A stretch of DNA of 42,005 nt from NCBI GenBank assembly GCA_910584435.1, contig CAJUAP010000030.1:1-42005 (forward strand). Reading direction: 5' to 3'. This DNA comes from an uncultured Acetatifactor sp. (GTDB lineage Bacteria; Bacillota; Clostridia; Lachnospirales; Lachnospiraceae). The notes under the pieces were generated by a model. The model made no database searches and was not told the DNA's origin. It saw only the letters and a program-made list of their open reading frames with translations. Both the position numbers and the translations under genes were made by a program. Shown one piece after another: positions 32,996 through 40,424 of the stretch (position 1 is its first letter; each line of letters begins with the position of its first letter).

Positions 32996-33928
32996 ATGGG
33001 AAACGGCAGGGACAATAGGATGCAGGAAAAGCAGTTAGAGATAGCGGGAGGGGTTCTGTCTTATGAATTGTCGGAAGGAAAAGTGCACATTGTGGAGTAT
33101 CGCGGCGTGGGGGCCAGAGTGGAGGTACCATCGGAGATAGAGGGATGTCCCGTGACAGGTATAGGAAAGAAGGCATTTTTGAGCAAGAAAAATCTCCATA
33201 ATATTATCCTGCCGGTTACGGTGGAAGAAATTGGCGACTGGGCATTTGCCTATTGCGGCGGACTGGTGCAGATATCATTGCCTGATCGCAGAATTCTCTT
33301 TGGCAAAGCAGTTTTTAGAGATTGCAGCAGATTGGATAGGATTGAAATTAGAATAACTGAAGATAAGGCAGAAATTCCAGGCAAAGGAATTCCGGAACTG
33401 TCAGCGGCTGCAGTGAGGGTGATGGACGCCTATTATCTGCTGGATATCCCGGAGGCGGGAACCATGGAATGGCTGGCGAAATGGGACGCCAGGCTTATGG
33501 CCATTCTTCAGACCCCGGATCAGGAAGGCTATTCAAAGCAGGTTTTGTGCGGTGAAGAAGATTATGGCAGTACGGATCTGGATGCATTTACCAGCAGCAG
33601 ACGCAGGGAAAAGGTCAGACTTGCTTTTCTGCGGCTGCGCTATCCCCAGGGACTTTCGGATTCTTGCAGGAGGGAGCTGGAAAATTATCTGCGCAGTCAT
33701 ACCAAAGGACAGCCGGGAGAAGAGACATGGGTGGTTGTGCTGGAAGAATTCGGCAACGAAAGAGAATATTATGAATTGTTTTCGGACTTGTCCTGCATAG
33801 ACGAAGATAATTTTGATGGAATACTTATGGATATTGGGGAAGGGTATCCTGAAATGAAAGCATTCTTTATGAGACTTCGGGAAAGGCAGACGGAGGGAGC
33901 GGATTATTTTGCCGGGCTGGAACTGTGA
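32996..33928 (+). CDS. BspA-like leucine-rich-repeat protein (LRR_5), cytoplasmic
   Basis: A protein of 310 aa without a signal peptide. Residues of about 15-110 have two to three BspA-type repeats (EGCPVTGIGKKAFLSKKNLH, LPVTVEEIGDWAFAYCGGLV, GKAVFRDCSRLDRIEI). The remaining 190 residues are helical and charged (SSRRREKVRLAFLRLRYPQG) and unrecognised. LRR_5 domains are usually on secreted adhesins, so a cytoplasmic form at the end of a vWA/MoxR block is unusual and suggests a recognition or adaptor role. GGAGG lies 5 nt before the ATG at 32996; a GTG at 32975 is less likely. Confidence 0.7.
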   Translation: MGNGRDNRMQEKQLEIAGGVLSYELSEGKVHIVEYRGVGARVEVPSEIEGCPVTGIGKKAFLSKKNLHNIILPVTVEEIGDWAFAYCGGLVQISLPDRRILFGKAVFRDCSRLDRIEIRITEDKAEIPGKGIPELSAAAVRVMDAYYLLDIPEAGTMEWLAKWDARLMAILQTPDQEGYSKQVLCGEEDYGSTDLDAFTSSRRREKVRLAFLRLRYPQGLSDSCRRELENYLRSHTKGQPGEETWVVVLEEFGNEREYYELFSDLSCIDEDNFDGILMDIGEGYPEMKAFFMRLRERQTEGADYFAGLEL

Positions 33929-34084
33929 GAACTATGTGGGAAGACATCATAACATTTTGACAGTTTCTCATAACAAATAAGTATTGAGAAAATGCGGATA
34001 TTCCGCTATTCTGTATTTAACAGAAAACAAATAGTTAGTGCGGCGCGGCAGGCGGGCCGGACGCTGTACGGAAAAGAGGGCGTT

Positions 34085-35113
34085 ATGAAGATATTGGTTA
34101 CAGGAGGTGCCGGTTTTATCGGCAGTCATACGGTGGTGGAACTGCAGCAGGCTGACTATGATGTTGTGGTGTTGGATAATTTGTGCAACTCCAGTGAGAA
34201 GTCCCTGCAGCGTGTGGAGGCAATTACAGGAAAGCAGGTTCCTTTTTACAGGGCGGATATTCTGGACAGGGAGGCTTTGGAGCAGGTGTTTGCCAGGGAG
34301 CATATTGACGCGGTGATTCACTTTGCAGGATTGAAGGCAGTGGGGGAATCCGTACAGAAGCCCTGGGAATATTATGAGAACAATATTGCCGGTACCCTTA
34401 CCCTGGTGGATGTTATGAGGAAACATGGCGTGAAGAATATCATATTCTCTTCCAGCGCTACGGTATATGGCAACCCTGCGGTGATTCCCATTACCGAGGA
34501 ATGCCCCAAGGGACAGTGCACCAATCCTTACGGCTGGACCAAATCCATGCTGGAACAGATACTGTCGGATATTCAGAAGGCTGACCCGGAGTGGAATGTG
34601 ATTCTGCTTCGCTACTTCAATCCCATTGGAGCACATAAGAGTGGAACCATAGGGGAGAATCCCAACGGAATTCCCAACAATTTAATGCCCTATATTACCC
34701 AGGTGGCAGTGGGAAAGCTTCCGCAGCTGGGAGTATTCGGCAATGATTATGATACCCATGACGGAACGGGCGTCCGCGATTATATTCATGTGGTGGATTT
34801 GGCGGTGGGACATGTGAAAGCATTGCGGAAAATAGAAGAAAAGGCCGGGTTAAAGATTTATAATCTGGGTACGGGCGTGGGATATAGTGTACTGGATATT
34901 GTGAAGAATTTCGAGGAAGCCACAGGGGTTAAGATTCCTTATGTCATCAAGGAGCGGCGTGCAGGGGATATTGCTACCTGCTATTCCGATGCAAGCCTTG
35001 CGAAGAAAGAGCTTGGATGGGAAGCCCGGTATGGCATCAGGGAAATGTGTGAGGACTCCTGGAGATGGCAGAAAAACAACCCCAATGGATACGAATGTGA
35101 GAAGAAAATCTAA
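34085..35113 (+). CDS. galE: UDP-glucose 4-epimerase
   Basis: A protein of 342 aa, the usual length. It interconverts UDP-glucose and UDP-galactose (Leloir pathway, surface sugars). Motifs: the NAD-binding TGGAGFIGSH (residues 6-15), FAGLKAVGESV, SSSATVYGNP with the catalytic Ser/Thr, YGWTK (Tyr-x-x-x-Lys near 149-153), RYFNPIGAH and YIHVVDLAVGHV. AGAGGG precedes the ATG at 34085; the frame is open further upstream but without family similarity. The last residues ECEKKI and the stop are encoded by the first bases of the dispersed repeat at 35094, so the repeat has replaced the natural end. Confidence 0.95.
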   Translation: MKILVTGGAGFIGSHTVVELQQADYDVVVLDNLCNSSEKSLQRVEAITGKQVPFYRADILDREALEQVFAREHIDAVIHFAGLKAVGESVQKPWEYYENNIAGTLTLVDVMRKHGVKNIIFSSSATVYGNPAVIPITEECPKGQCTNPYGWTKSMLEQILSDIQKADPEWNVILLRYFNPIGAHKSGTIGENPNGIPNNLMPYITQVAVGKLPQLGVFGNDYDTHDGTGVRDYIHVVDLAVGHVKALRKIEEKAGLKIYNLGTGVGYSVLDIVKNFEEATGVKIPYVIKERRAGDIATCYSDASLAKKELGWEARYGIREMCEDSWRWQKNNPNGYECEKKI

Positions 35114-35263
35114 TCGCTTGCGGCAGAGGCCGCTTCGCGAAGATTTTCTACGGCGCAAGAGCAGCGCCTGCTCACATTGAAGAATGCCAGGCGAACGAGC
35201 TCGCTTGGCATTCTTCTCGCATATTGTTTGTGCCGGCTGCGTCGGCATGACGGGAAGTGTGAG
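35094..35263. repeat. Three-hairpin dispersed repeat, copy B
   Basis: The outer stem AATGTGAG (35094-35101) / CTCACATT (35171-35178) differs from copy A (23156) by a compensating change on each arm. The second hairpin is longer here: GAAGAATGCCA..GCGA / TCGC..TGGCATTCTTC (35179-35218). The third is TGCCG-GCTGCGT-CGGCA (35231-35247), then TGACGGGAAGTGTGAGA. Confidence 0.85.
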
Positions 35264-35352
35264 AATACGAAACAGCCAGGTCAAGGATGTAATGCCGCTG
35301 AAGCAGCAGGCTCTGATTTGGCTGCCTGTTTGTGGAAATGAAAAAAGTCAGT

Positions 35353-36003
35353 CTAAGCCACATAGATATACATGAAGATAAAATGGCATATGCTGCCGGC
35401 CATGACAAACAGGTGGAATACTTCATGAGAGCCGAAATCCTTGTGCCTGGAATTAAATATAGGGAGCTTCAGCGCGTAGATAATACCTCCCGCCGTATAG
35501 AGAAGACCTCCTGCAAGAAGCCATAGGAATGCTGTGGGAGCCAGGGTGTCAAGTAACCTGCCGAATACCAGAACGCATACCCAGCCCATGGCAATGTAAA
35601 TGGCGGAAGAGAACCACTTTGGACAGGTGATCCAGCAGGCTTTAATAATCATGCCGGCCAGAGCGATACCCCATACCAGCGCAAGCAGTGCATAGCCCAG
35701 GCTGCCGCCCAGTACAATGAGGCAGACAGGCGTATAGGAGCCTGCAATTAATACGAATATCATCATGTGGTCTAACTTGCGGAAAACACGCAGGGCTTTT
35801 CCGGTCAGATTCACCGAGTGGTATGCGGCGCTGGCGCCGTAAAGCAATATCATACTGGCCATAAAGACTGTCATGGCGCCGAGGCTCATGGAAGTTGAGG
35901 ATAATCCTGCCTTGACCAATAGCGGTATGGCGGCAAATATGGCCAGCATCATGCCGATAAAATGTGTTATTGCGCTTCCCGGTTCTCTTATTGTAATCTG
36001 CAT
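35353..36003 (-). CDS. trhA: Hemolysin III family membrane protein (TrhA/YqfA-like)
   Basis: A protein of 216 aa with seven hydrophobic segments, the PAQR/hemolysin III fold. Conserved residues are visible: REPGSAITHFIGM at the N-terminus, YGASAAYHSV after segment 2, RKLDHMMIFVLIAGSYTPVC and SHEVFHLFVMAGSICHF at the end, the His and Asp residues that bind a metal in this family. Homologues influence membrane fluidity. AGGAGGTATTGAT precedes the ATG. A leader of about 250 nt with a strong hairpin separates it from the likely promoter. It ends 90 nt after the repeat copy B. Confidence 0.88.
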   Translation of the reverse strand: MQITIREPGSAITHFIGMMLAIFAAIPLLVKAGLSSTSMSLGAMTVFMASMILLYGASAAYHSVNLTGKALRVFRKLDHMMIFVLIAGSYTPVCLIVLGGSLGYALLALVWGIALAGMIIKACWITCPKWFSSAIYIAMGWVCVLVFGRLLDTLAPTAFLWLLAGGLLYTAGGIIYALKLPIFNSRHKDFGSHEVFHLFVMAGSICHFIFMYIYVA

Positions 36004-36054
36004 ATCAATACCTCCTGATTAAAGTTCCGTCTCTCCACTCCAGCCCGCTTGCGG

Positions 36055-36099
36055 GGGAGAAATTTTCAGCTGCAAAGGGGTGCATCTGATAATTCTCCC
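36055..36099 (-). ncRNA. Structured 5' leader hairpin of the hemolysin III gene
   Basis: On the minus strand GGGAGAA / TTCTCCC, TCAG / CTGA and TGCA / TGCA stack into one interrupted hairpin. Flanking segments GTCTC (near 36117) and GAGAC (near 36031) could close a larger domain with CCGCAAGCGGG inside. It matches no riboswitch class I can name. The leader runs from the promoter near 36255-36281 to the ATG. Confidence 0.4.
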
Positions 36100-36252
36100 G
36101 GAGGCTTCCGTTCCGAGACTGTTTAAAATTTCCTCTTGACATTTCTTAGCCGGACTGTTACAAGTATCATCTGAATAGAAATCAGGTTTGTAAAACTATA
36201 TAATCGATATCAGAAATATGACAAGTGGTTTTGGAAACTATGTGATAGAATG

Positions 36253-36281
36253 ATATTATACCCTTATTGAGAAAAAGTCAA
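36253..36281 (-). promoter_or_regulatory. Promoter of the hemolysin III gene
   Basis: On the minus strand TTGACT (36281-36276), 17 bp, TAATAT (36258-36253), with an alternative TATAAT (36260-36255) at 15 bp. It lies just after the stop codon of the small upstream gene (36284). Confidence 0.6.
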
Positions 36282-36283
36282 TA

Positions 36284-36550
36284 CTAATCTTCCTCTATTA
36301 CTTGAATTTCCAGATAGTCAAAATCTATTGTCTCAATAAAATTATCTTGTGTAAAGCGGGCTTTGCGATGACGCTTGAATTCAGATATGGTTTTGTCCAG
36401 CCAGATAGGTTTTCCCAGATCAAATTGATAACACACTTCGTCCAGGGCGTGAAATACTTTATGTGTGCGCGTATCGGTACTGTTATCTGTAATGCAGGTG
36501 TCCTGCAGCATATGATTATCCCTGAAAGTTCTTGCCCATAAACGAAACAT
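36284..36550 (-). CDS. Small conserved protein of unknown function
   Basis: A protein of 88 aa, soluble and acidic at the C-terminus. Recognisable segments are DTRTHKVFHALDEVCYQFDL, GKPIWLDKTISEFKRH and RFTQDNFIETIDFDYLEIQV. I recall very similar small proteins annotated as hypothetical in Lachnospiraceae; no function is known to me. The start at 36550 (MFRLWARTF) has AGGAAAGGACAATCAC upstream; an ATG 24 nt earlier lacks one. A promoter with TTGCTT, 17 bp, TATGAT lies at 36670-36698 on the same strand. Confidence 0.7.
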   Translation of the reverse strand: MFRLWARTFRDNHMLQDTCITDNSTDTRTHKVFHALDEVCYQFDLGKPIWLDKTISEFKRHRKARFTQDNFIETIDFDYLEIQVIEED

Positions 36551-36669
36551 GTGATTGTCCTTTCCTGGTGTCATAACGTCAAAATGGCAGCTTAGATAAG
36601 GCCATGCCTGTGTTATGTCCCGTAGTCGATTCTGTTATGCCTGTTCTCATCCGGTGAGATTCATGGTTA

Positions 36670-36698
36670 ATCATAATAGATTTCTTCCATAAAAGCAA
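36670..36698 (-). promoter_or_regulatory. Promoter of the small conserved gene
   Basis: Minus strand: TTGCTT (36698-36693), 17 bp, TATGAT (36675-36670). The leader is about 115 nt. Confidence 0.55.
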
Positions 36699-36842
36699 GT
36701 CATTTGAGCAGAAATAAAAATGGCAGTATACAGGTATTTTTATGCAGCAATGCTCATATATATAAAAGGTATGGTTTTTATCAATCTATCTTCTTAAAAA
36801 AGGATTAACTTTTGTGGATAATATACATTTGTGCAAATATTT

Positions 36843-36914
36843 ATGGTATAATGATTTGATACCATGGTATAATGCTCTGATATCGCGGCGTAATGATTTG
36901 ATGCCATGGTATAC
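36843..36914 (+). promoter_or_regulatory. 21-bp tandem repeat carrying extended -10 boxes
   Basis: Units start at 36843, 36864, 36885 and (partial) 36906. The first two contain TGGTATAATG, a full extended -10 element (TGnTATAAT); the third is CGGCGTAATG and the fourth TGGTATACG. Between them lies TGATTTGATACC or a variant. So one or two start sites lie about 110-135 nt before the alarmone synthetase ATG. Confidence 0.65.
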
Positions 36915-36984
36915 GGAATTCGGACAATTTTTATTACATATACATGAACATGATCAAAAGTACAATATAGCCAAAGGAGCAGAA

Positions 36985-37644
36985 ATGGAATTGAAGGATG
37001 ATTACCGGGAGGATCGGGACGGTGTTGACAGCTGGAAAGAAGTAACGCTCATTTATACCGCGGCGCTCAGACAGATTGAAACCAAGATCGATATATTGAA
37101 CGATGAATTTCAGCATGTACACCAGTACAATCCTATAGAACATATCAAAGCCCGTATCAAGACTCCGGAGAGTATTGTGAAGAAGCTGAAGCGGGACGGA
37201 TATGAATCCACCATAGACAATATGGTAAAGTACATTAATGATATTGCCGGCATTCGTATCATATGTTCGTTTACTTCCGACATCTACAGAATTGCCGATA
37301 TGATCAGGACACAGCGGGATATCAAGGTATTACGGGTTAAGGATTATATCACTTTTCCCAAGGCCAGCGGTTACAAGAGCTATCATTTGATTGTGACGGT
37401 TCCGGTATATCTGTCGGACAGGGTCATAGAGGATACGAAGGTTGAGATTCAGATTCGGACAGTGGCAATGGATTTCTGGGCAAGCCTTGAGCATAAGATT
37501 CATTATAAATTTGAAGGAGACGCGCCTGAGTATATCAAGGATGAACTGGTTGAATGTGCAAAAATGGTGTCGGATTTAGATGCCAGAATGCGGAAATTAA
37601 ATGATGAAATTCTTGCAATCAGCGGAGAGCGAAGAGAAAAATGA
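36985..37644 (+). CDS. relQ: Small alarmone synthetase, (p)ppGpp synthetase (RelQ type)
   Basis: A protein of 219 aa, the usual size of a single-domain small alarmone synthetase. It would transfer pyrophosphate from ATP to GDP or GTP. Motifs: IKARIKTPESIVKKLKRDGY, DIAGIRIICSF, FPKASGYKSYHLIVTVPVY and VEIQIRTVAMDFWASLEHKI, which include the ATP- and GTP-binding residues of the RelA/SpoT synthetase fold. There is no hydrolase, TGS or ACT domain. AAAGGAGCAGAA precedes the ATG at 36985. Expression is probably from the repeated extended -10 promoters upstream. The symbol is by similarity to RelQ/YjbM; RelP type is less likely. Confidence 0.9.
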   Translation: MELKDDYREDRDGVDSWKEVTLIYTAALRQIETKIDILNDEFQHVHQYNPIEHIKARIKTPESIVKKLKRDGYESTIDNMVKYINDIAGIRIICSFTSDIYRIADMIRTQRDIKVLRVKDYITFPKASGYKSYHLIVTVPVYLSDRVIEDTKVEIQIRTVAMDFWASLEHKIHYKFEGDAPEYIKDELVECAKMVSDLDARMRKLNDEILAISGERREK

Positions 37645-37952
37645 AGAGGAGCCGTGAGGGATGAAAATAAGCGGCGGCTGTCTAAAATGAGGAGTGCCCG
37701 GAAACCTCTCAGCCTCCGGGCTATTATGAAAAAATCATTCTTATAAGCTGTATTATTTTAACAAATATTTGCTGCTTTTGATATTAAGAATTATAGCAAT
37801 TAAATATGAACAATGTATGAATACAATGTAAAAAGATGGTGAATATTACAAGAAATAAATGGCAAAACGTTTCTGCTTGTATATTTTGCATAAATTATTG
37901 CTTTATAATCAGGCGTTCAGAAAAAGAATTGGAAAAAAAGATAAAAAAGTTA

Positions 37953-37981
37953 TTGCAAATTTAGAAATTACCATGTATACT
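37953..37981 (+). promoter_or_regulatory. S10 operon promoter
   Basis: TTGCAA (37953-37958), 17 bp, TATACT (37976-37981), in an A/T-rich setting with A-tracts upstream that could serve as an UP element. It gives a leader of about 280 nt before rpsJ. Confidence 0.7.
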
Positions 37982-37989
37982 ATATGTTG

Positions 37990-38271
37990 CTGTGACATGA
38001 TAGCTGTGAAGCGCGAGGTTGCCGGCTGTTAGAAATGATGACCGGGTTTTCCGTGGAGCGAATGTCAAGTTAGGAAACTGACGACAAGTCACTGTACCCA
38101 ATGAGCGTCTACAGTAATAATGTAGAAACGGACGTGTAAGGTCATGGTTCGGAGAAGTTGCGTAAGAATTTAGGACACACACGGTAGAGTGTACAGTCAC
38201 CGCTTGTCGTACTAAAATGAAAATGAGAATTTTCATTTCGTTAAAAGTGCGAAAAGGAGGCGACTTTTTTT
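37990..38271 (+). ncRNA. Long leader RNA of the S10 operon
   Basis: About 280 nt without an open frame but with conserved-looking segments (GCGAGGTTGCC, GGAGCGAATGTCAAG, GACGACAAGTCACTG). It ends in a 10-bp hairpin AAATGAAAAT / ATTTTCATTT (38215-38238). After it AAAAGT / ACTTTT could form a loop that contains the GGAGG ribosome binding site of rpsJ. Ribosomal operons are often controlled through such leaders by one of their own proteins (L4 in Escherichia coli); whether that holds here is inference. Confidence 0.5.
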
Positions 38272-38592
38272 ATGGCAAGTCAAGTAATGAGAATTACACT
38301 AAAGGCTTATGAGCATCAATTGGTGGATGCGTCTGCGAAGAAGATTATTGAAACTGTGAAGAAGACAGGCTCTGAGGTGAGCGGCCCTGTGCCTCTTCCT
38401 ACGAAAAAGGAAGTTGTAACGATTCTGAGAGCCGTACACAAGTATAAGGATTCCAGAGAGCAGTTCGAGCAGAGGACACACAAGAGACTGATTGATATCA
38501 TTGCACCCACCCAGAAGACAGTTGATGCATTGCAGAGACTGGAGATGCCTGCAGGTGTGTACATTGACATAAAAATGAAGAATAAAAAGTAA
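38272..38592 (+). CDS. rpsJ: Ribosomal protein S10
   Basis: A protein of 106 aa, normal length. It belongs to the 30S head and also to the NusB/NusE antitermination complex. It is recognised by MRITLKAYEHQLVDASAKKI, GPVPLPTKKEVVTILRAVHK and RTHKRLIDIIAPTQKTVDAL. It is the first gene of the S10 operon. AAAGGAGGCG lies 11 nt before the ATG, slightly far, with a T run in between. Confidence 0.98.
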   Translation: MASQVMRITLKAYEHQLVDASAKKIIETVKKTGSEVSGPVPLPTKKEVVTILRAVHKYKDSREQFEQRTHKRLIDIIAPTQKTVDALQRLEMPAGVYIDIKMKNKK

Positions 38593-38793
38593 AACAAAAC
38601 CTCTACTTAGACGTATGAACACGGGCGCGGAGTTCATGTGTGAGACGTGCTTTGGAAAGTAACGGTCCGGCAGACAGCCTGGATTGTTATCTCCGGCGGT
38701 TGCGGCGCAACGGTAACCGGGTGGTCCGCTATGTAGAAGCTGCTGCAAGAGGCAGCAGCCAGATAATGCCTTACAGGCAGAAAGAGAGGAAAA
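38593..38793 (+). other. Structured 201-nt spacer between rpsJ and rplC
   Basis: Several inverted repeats: ATGAAC / GTTCAT (38615-38637) inside ACGT / ACGT, GGTT..CG / CG..AACC near 38698-38717, and a perfect GCTGCTGC / GCAGCAGC (38739-38759). No open frame is convincing. The spacer is much longer than the few tens of nt usual here, so it may be a second regulatory RNA. Confidence 0.55.
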
Positions 38794-39477
38794 ATGAAGA
38801 AAGCAATTTTGGCAACAAAAGTCGGAATGACTCAAATCTTTGCTGAAGATGGTACTTTGATTCCGGTAACTGTGCTTCAGGCCGGACCCTGTGCGGTTCT
38901 TCAGGTTAAGACGGAAGAAAATGACGGATACAGCGCAGTGCAGGTGGGCTTCGTTGACAAGAAGGAAATGATTGTCAATAAGGATGCCGGCGGCAGAAAG
39001 GAAGTAATCCACAGGCATGGTGCGAATAAGGCTATCGCAGGCCATTGCAAGAAGGCGGGTGTAAGCGCTAAGAGATATATCCGGGAATTTAAGCTTGACA
39101 ATGCGGGCGAATACAGCCTGGGCGCTGAGATTAAGGCAGATATTTTTGCAGCGGGCGATAAGGTGGATGCTTCTGCAATTTCAAAAGGAAAAGGCTTCCA
39201 GGGCGCAATTAAGAGATTGGGACAGCACAGAGGACCGATGAAGCATGGTTCAAAGTTCCATCGTCACCAGGGCTCCAACGGTGCATGTTCTTCTCCCAGC
39301 CGTGTGTTCAAGGGCAAGGGAATGCCTGGACATATGGGCTGTGTGAAAATTACAATCCAGAACCTTGAGGTGGTAAGAGTGGATGCGGACAAGAATCTGC
39401 TTCTGGTGAAGGGTTCCGTACCCGGACCCAAGAAGGGGTTAGTCACCATCAAAGAGACCGTCAAGGTTGAATGTTAA
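38794..39477 (+). CDS. rplC: Ribosomal protein L3
   Basis: A protein of 227 aa, slightly long for L3 (about 210). Typical segments are KAILATKVGMTQIFAEDGTL, GKGFQGAIKRLGQHRGPMKH, GSKFHRHQGSNG with the modified-Gln region and GKGMPGHMGCVKITIQNLEV. It binds 23S rRNA near the peptidyl transferase centre. AGAGAGG precedes the ATG. Confidence 0.98.
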   Translation: MKKAILATKVGMTQIFAEDGTLIPVTVLQAGPCAVLQVKTEENDGYSAVQVGFVDKKEMIVNKDAGGRKEVIHRHGANKAIAGHCKKAGVSAKRYIREFKLDNAGEYSLGAEIKADIFAAGDKVDASAISKGKGFQGAIKRLGQHRGPMKHGSKFHRHQGSNGACSSPSRVFKGKGMPGHMGCVKITIQNLEVVRVDADKNLLLVKGSVPGPKKGLVTIKETVKVEC

Positions 39478-39504
39478 GAATAGAGCGAAAGGAGGGCCAA
39501 TCAG

Positions 39505-40125
39505 ATGGCAAGCGTATCTGTTTATAATATGGAAGGCAAGGAAGTTGGTACAATGGAATTAAGCGATGCCGTGTTCGGTGTGAAAATTAACGAACATCTG
39601 GTACACATGGCAGTTGTACAGCATCTTGCGAATATGCGTCAGGGAACCAAGAAGGCGAAGACGCGTTCTGAGGTGTCAGGCGGCGGCAGAAAACCCTGGA
39701 AACAGAAGGGAACCGGTCATGCGAGACAGGGATCAACCAGAGCGCCTCAGTGGAAAGGCGGCGGCGTGGTATTTGCTCCCGTTCCCAGAGATTATTCCTT
39801 TAAGATGAATAAGAAGGAAAAGAGGGCAGCTCTGAAATCCGCGCTGACCAGCAAGGTGCAGGACAGCAGACTGATTGTTGTTGACGAGTTGAAATTTGAT
39901 GAGATTAAGACCAGGAATTTCGTTGCTGTCATGAATAATCTGCAGGTGCAGAAGGGACTGGTGGTGATTGCCGAGAATGATGCCAATGTTGTTATGTCTG
40001 CAAGAAATATGGCAGGTGTGGATACTATTCTGGCAAATTCAGTTAATGTATATGACGTTATGAAGGCTAAGACGGTGGTGCTGACCAAGGATGCCGTTGC
40101 TAAGATCGAGGAGGTGTATGCGTAA
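39505..40125 (+). CDS. rplD: Ribosomal protein L4
   Basis: A protein of 206 aa. Family segments: MRQGTKKAKTRSEVSGGGRK, PWKQKGTGHARQGSTRAPQW (the loop lining the exit tunnel) and GGGVVFAPVPRDYSFKMNKK. In Escherichia coli L4 also represses the S10 operon. AAAGGAGGGCC precedes the ATG. Its stop codon shares one base with the rplW start. Confidence 0.98.
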   Translation: MASVSVYNMEGKEVGTMELSDAVFGVKINEHLVHMAVVQHLANMRQGTKKAKTRSEVSGGGRKPWKQKGTGHARQGSTRAPQWKGGGVVFAPVPRDYSFKMNKKEKRAALKSALTSKVQDSRLIVVDELKFDEIKTRNFVAVMNNLQVQKGLVVIAENDANVVMSARNMAGVDTILANSVNVYDVMKAKTVVLTKDAVAKIEEVYA

Positions 40126-40424
40126 TGGCAGATATTAAATATTATGACGTTATCCTCAAACCGGTGCTTACGGAGAAGAGCATGTCGGGTATGGGCGATA
40201 AGAAATATACCTTCCTGGTTCATCCGGAGGCAAACAAAAGCCAGATCAAGGAAGCTGTAGAGAAAATGTTTGAAGGCACGAAGGTGGAGCGCGTCAACAC
40301 CATGAATTGTCAGGGCAAGACGAAGAGACGCGGGATGGTTGTGGGCAAGACAGCGAAGACCAAGAAAGCCATTGTGCAGCTTGCAAAGGACAGCAAAGAG
40401 ATTGAAATATATCCGGGACTGTAA
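40125..40424 (+). CDS. rplW: Ribosomal protein L23
   Basis: A protein of 99 aa. Segments: YYDVILKPVLTEKSM, KYTFLVHPEANKSQIKEAVE and VERVNTMNCQGKTKRRGMVV. It sits at the exit of the ribosomal tunnel and docks trigger factor and SRP. Translation is coupled with rplD (TAATG overlap). Confidence 0.98.
   Translation: MADIKYYDVILKPVLTEKSMSGMGDKKYTFLVHPEANKSQIKEAVEKMFEGTKVERVNTMNCQGKTKRRGMVVGKTAKTKKAIVQLAKDSKEIEIYPGL

Larger units (their letters stand above)
36551..36984. other. Divergent intergenic region before the alarmone synthetase
   Basis: No gene is seen. It contains the minus-strand promoter at 36670-36698, AT-rich sequence, and the 21-bp promoter-bearing tandem repeat at 36843-36914. An open frame from 36814 joins the alarmone synthetase but has no ribosome binding site and consists mostly of the repeat. 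Confidence 0.6.
37645..38271. other. Intergenic region with the S10 operon promoter and leader
   Basis: There is no gene in these 627 nt. A stem GCCCGGA / TCCGGGC (37696-37721) may weakly terminate the alarmone synthetase transcript, although no T run follows. AT-rich sequence leads to the promoter at 37953-37981 and the long leader RNA. Confidence 0.7.

Noticed and set aside
36814..36984. 57-residue N-terminal extension of the alarmone synthetase (WYNDLIP / WYNALIS repeats)
   Set aside because: It is the translation of the 21-bp promoter repeat, has no ribosome binding site, and the family length is reached from the ATG at 36985, which has AAAGGAG.
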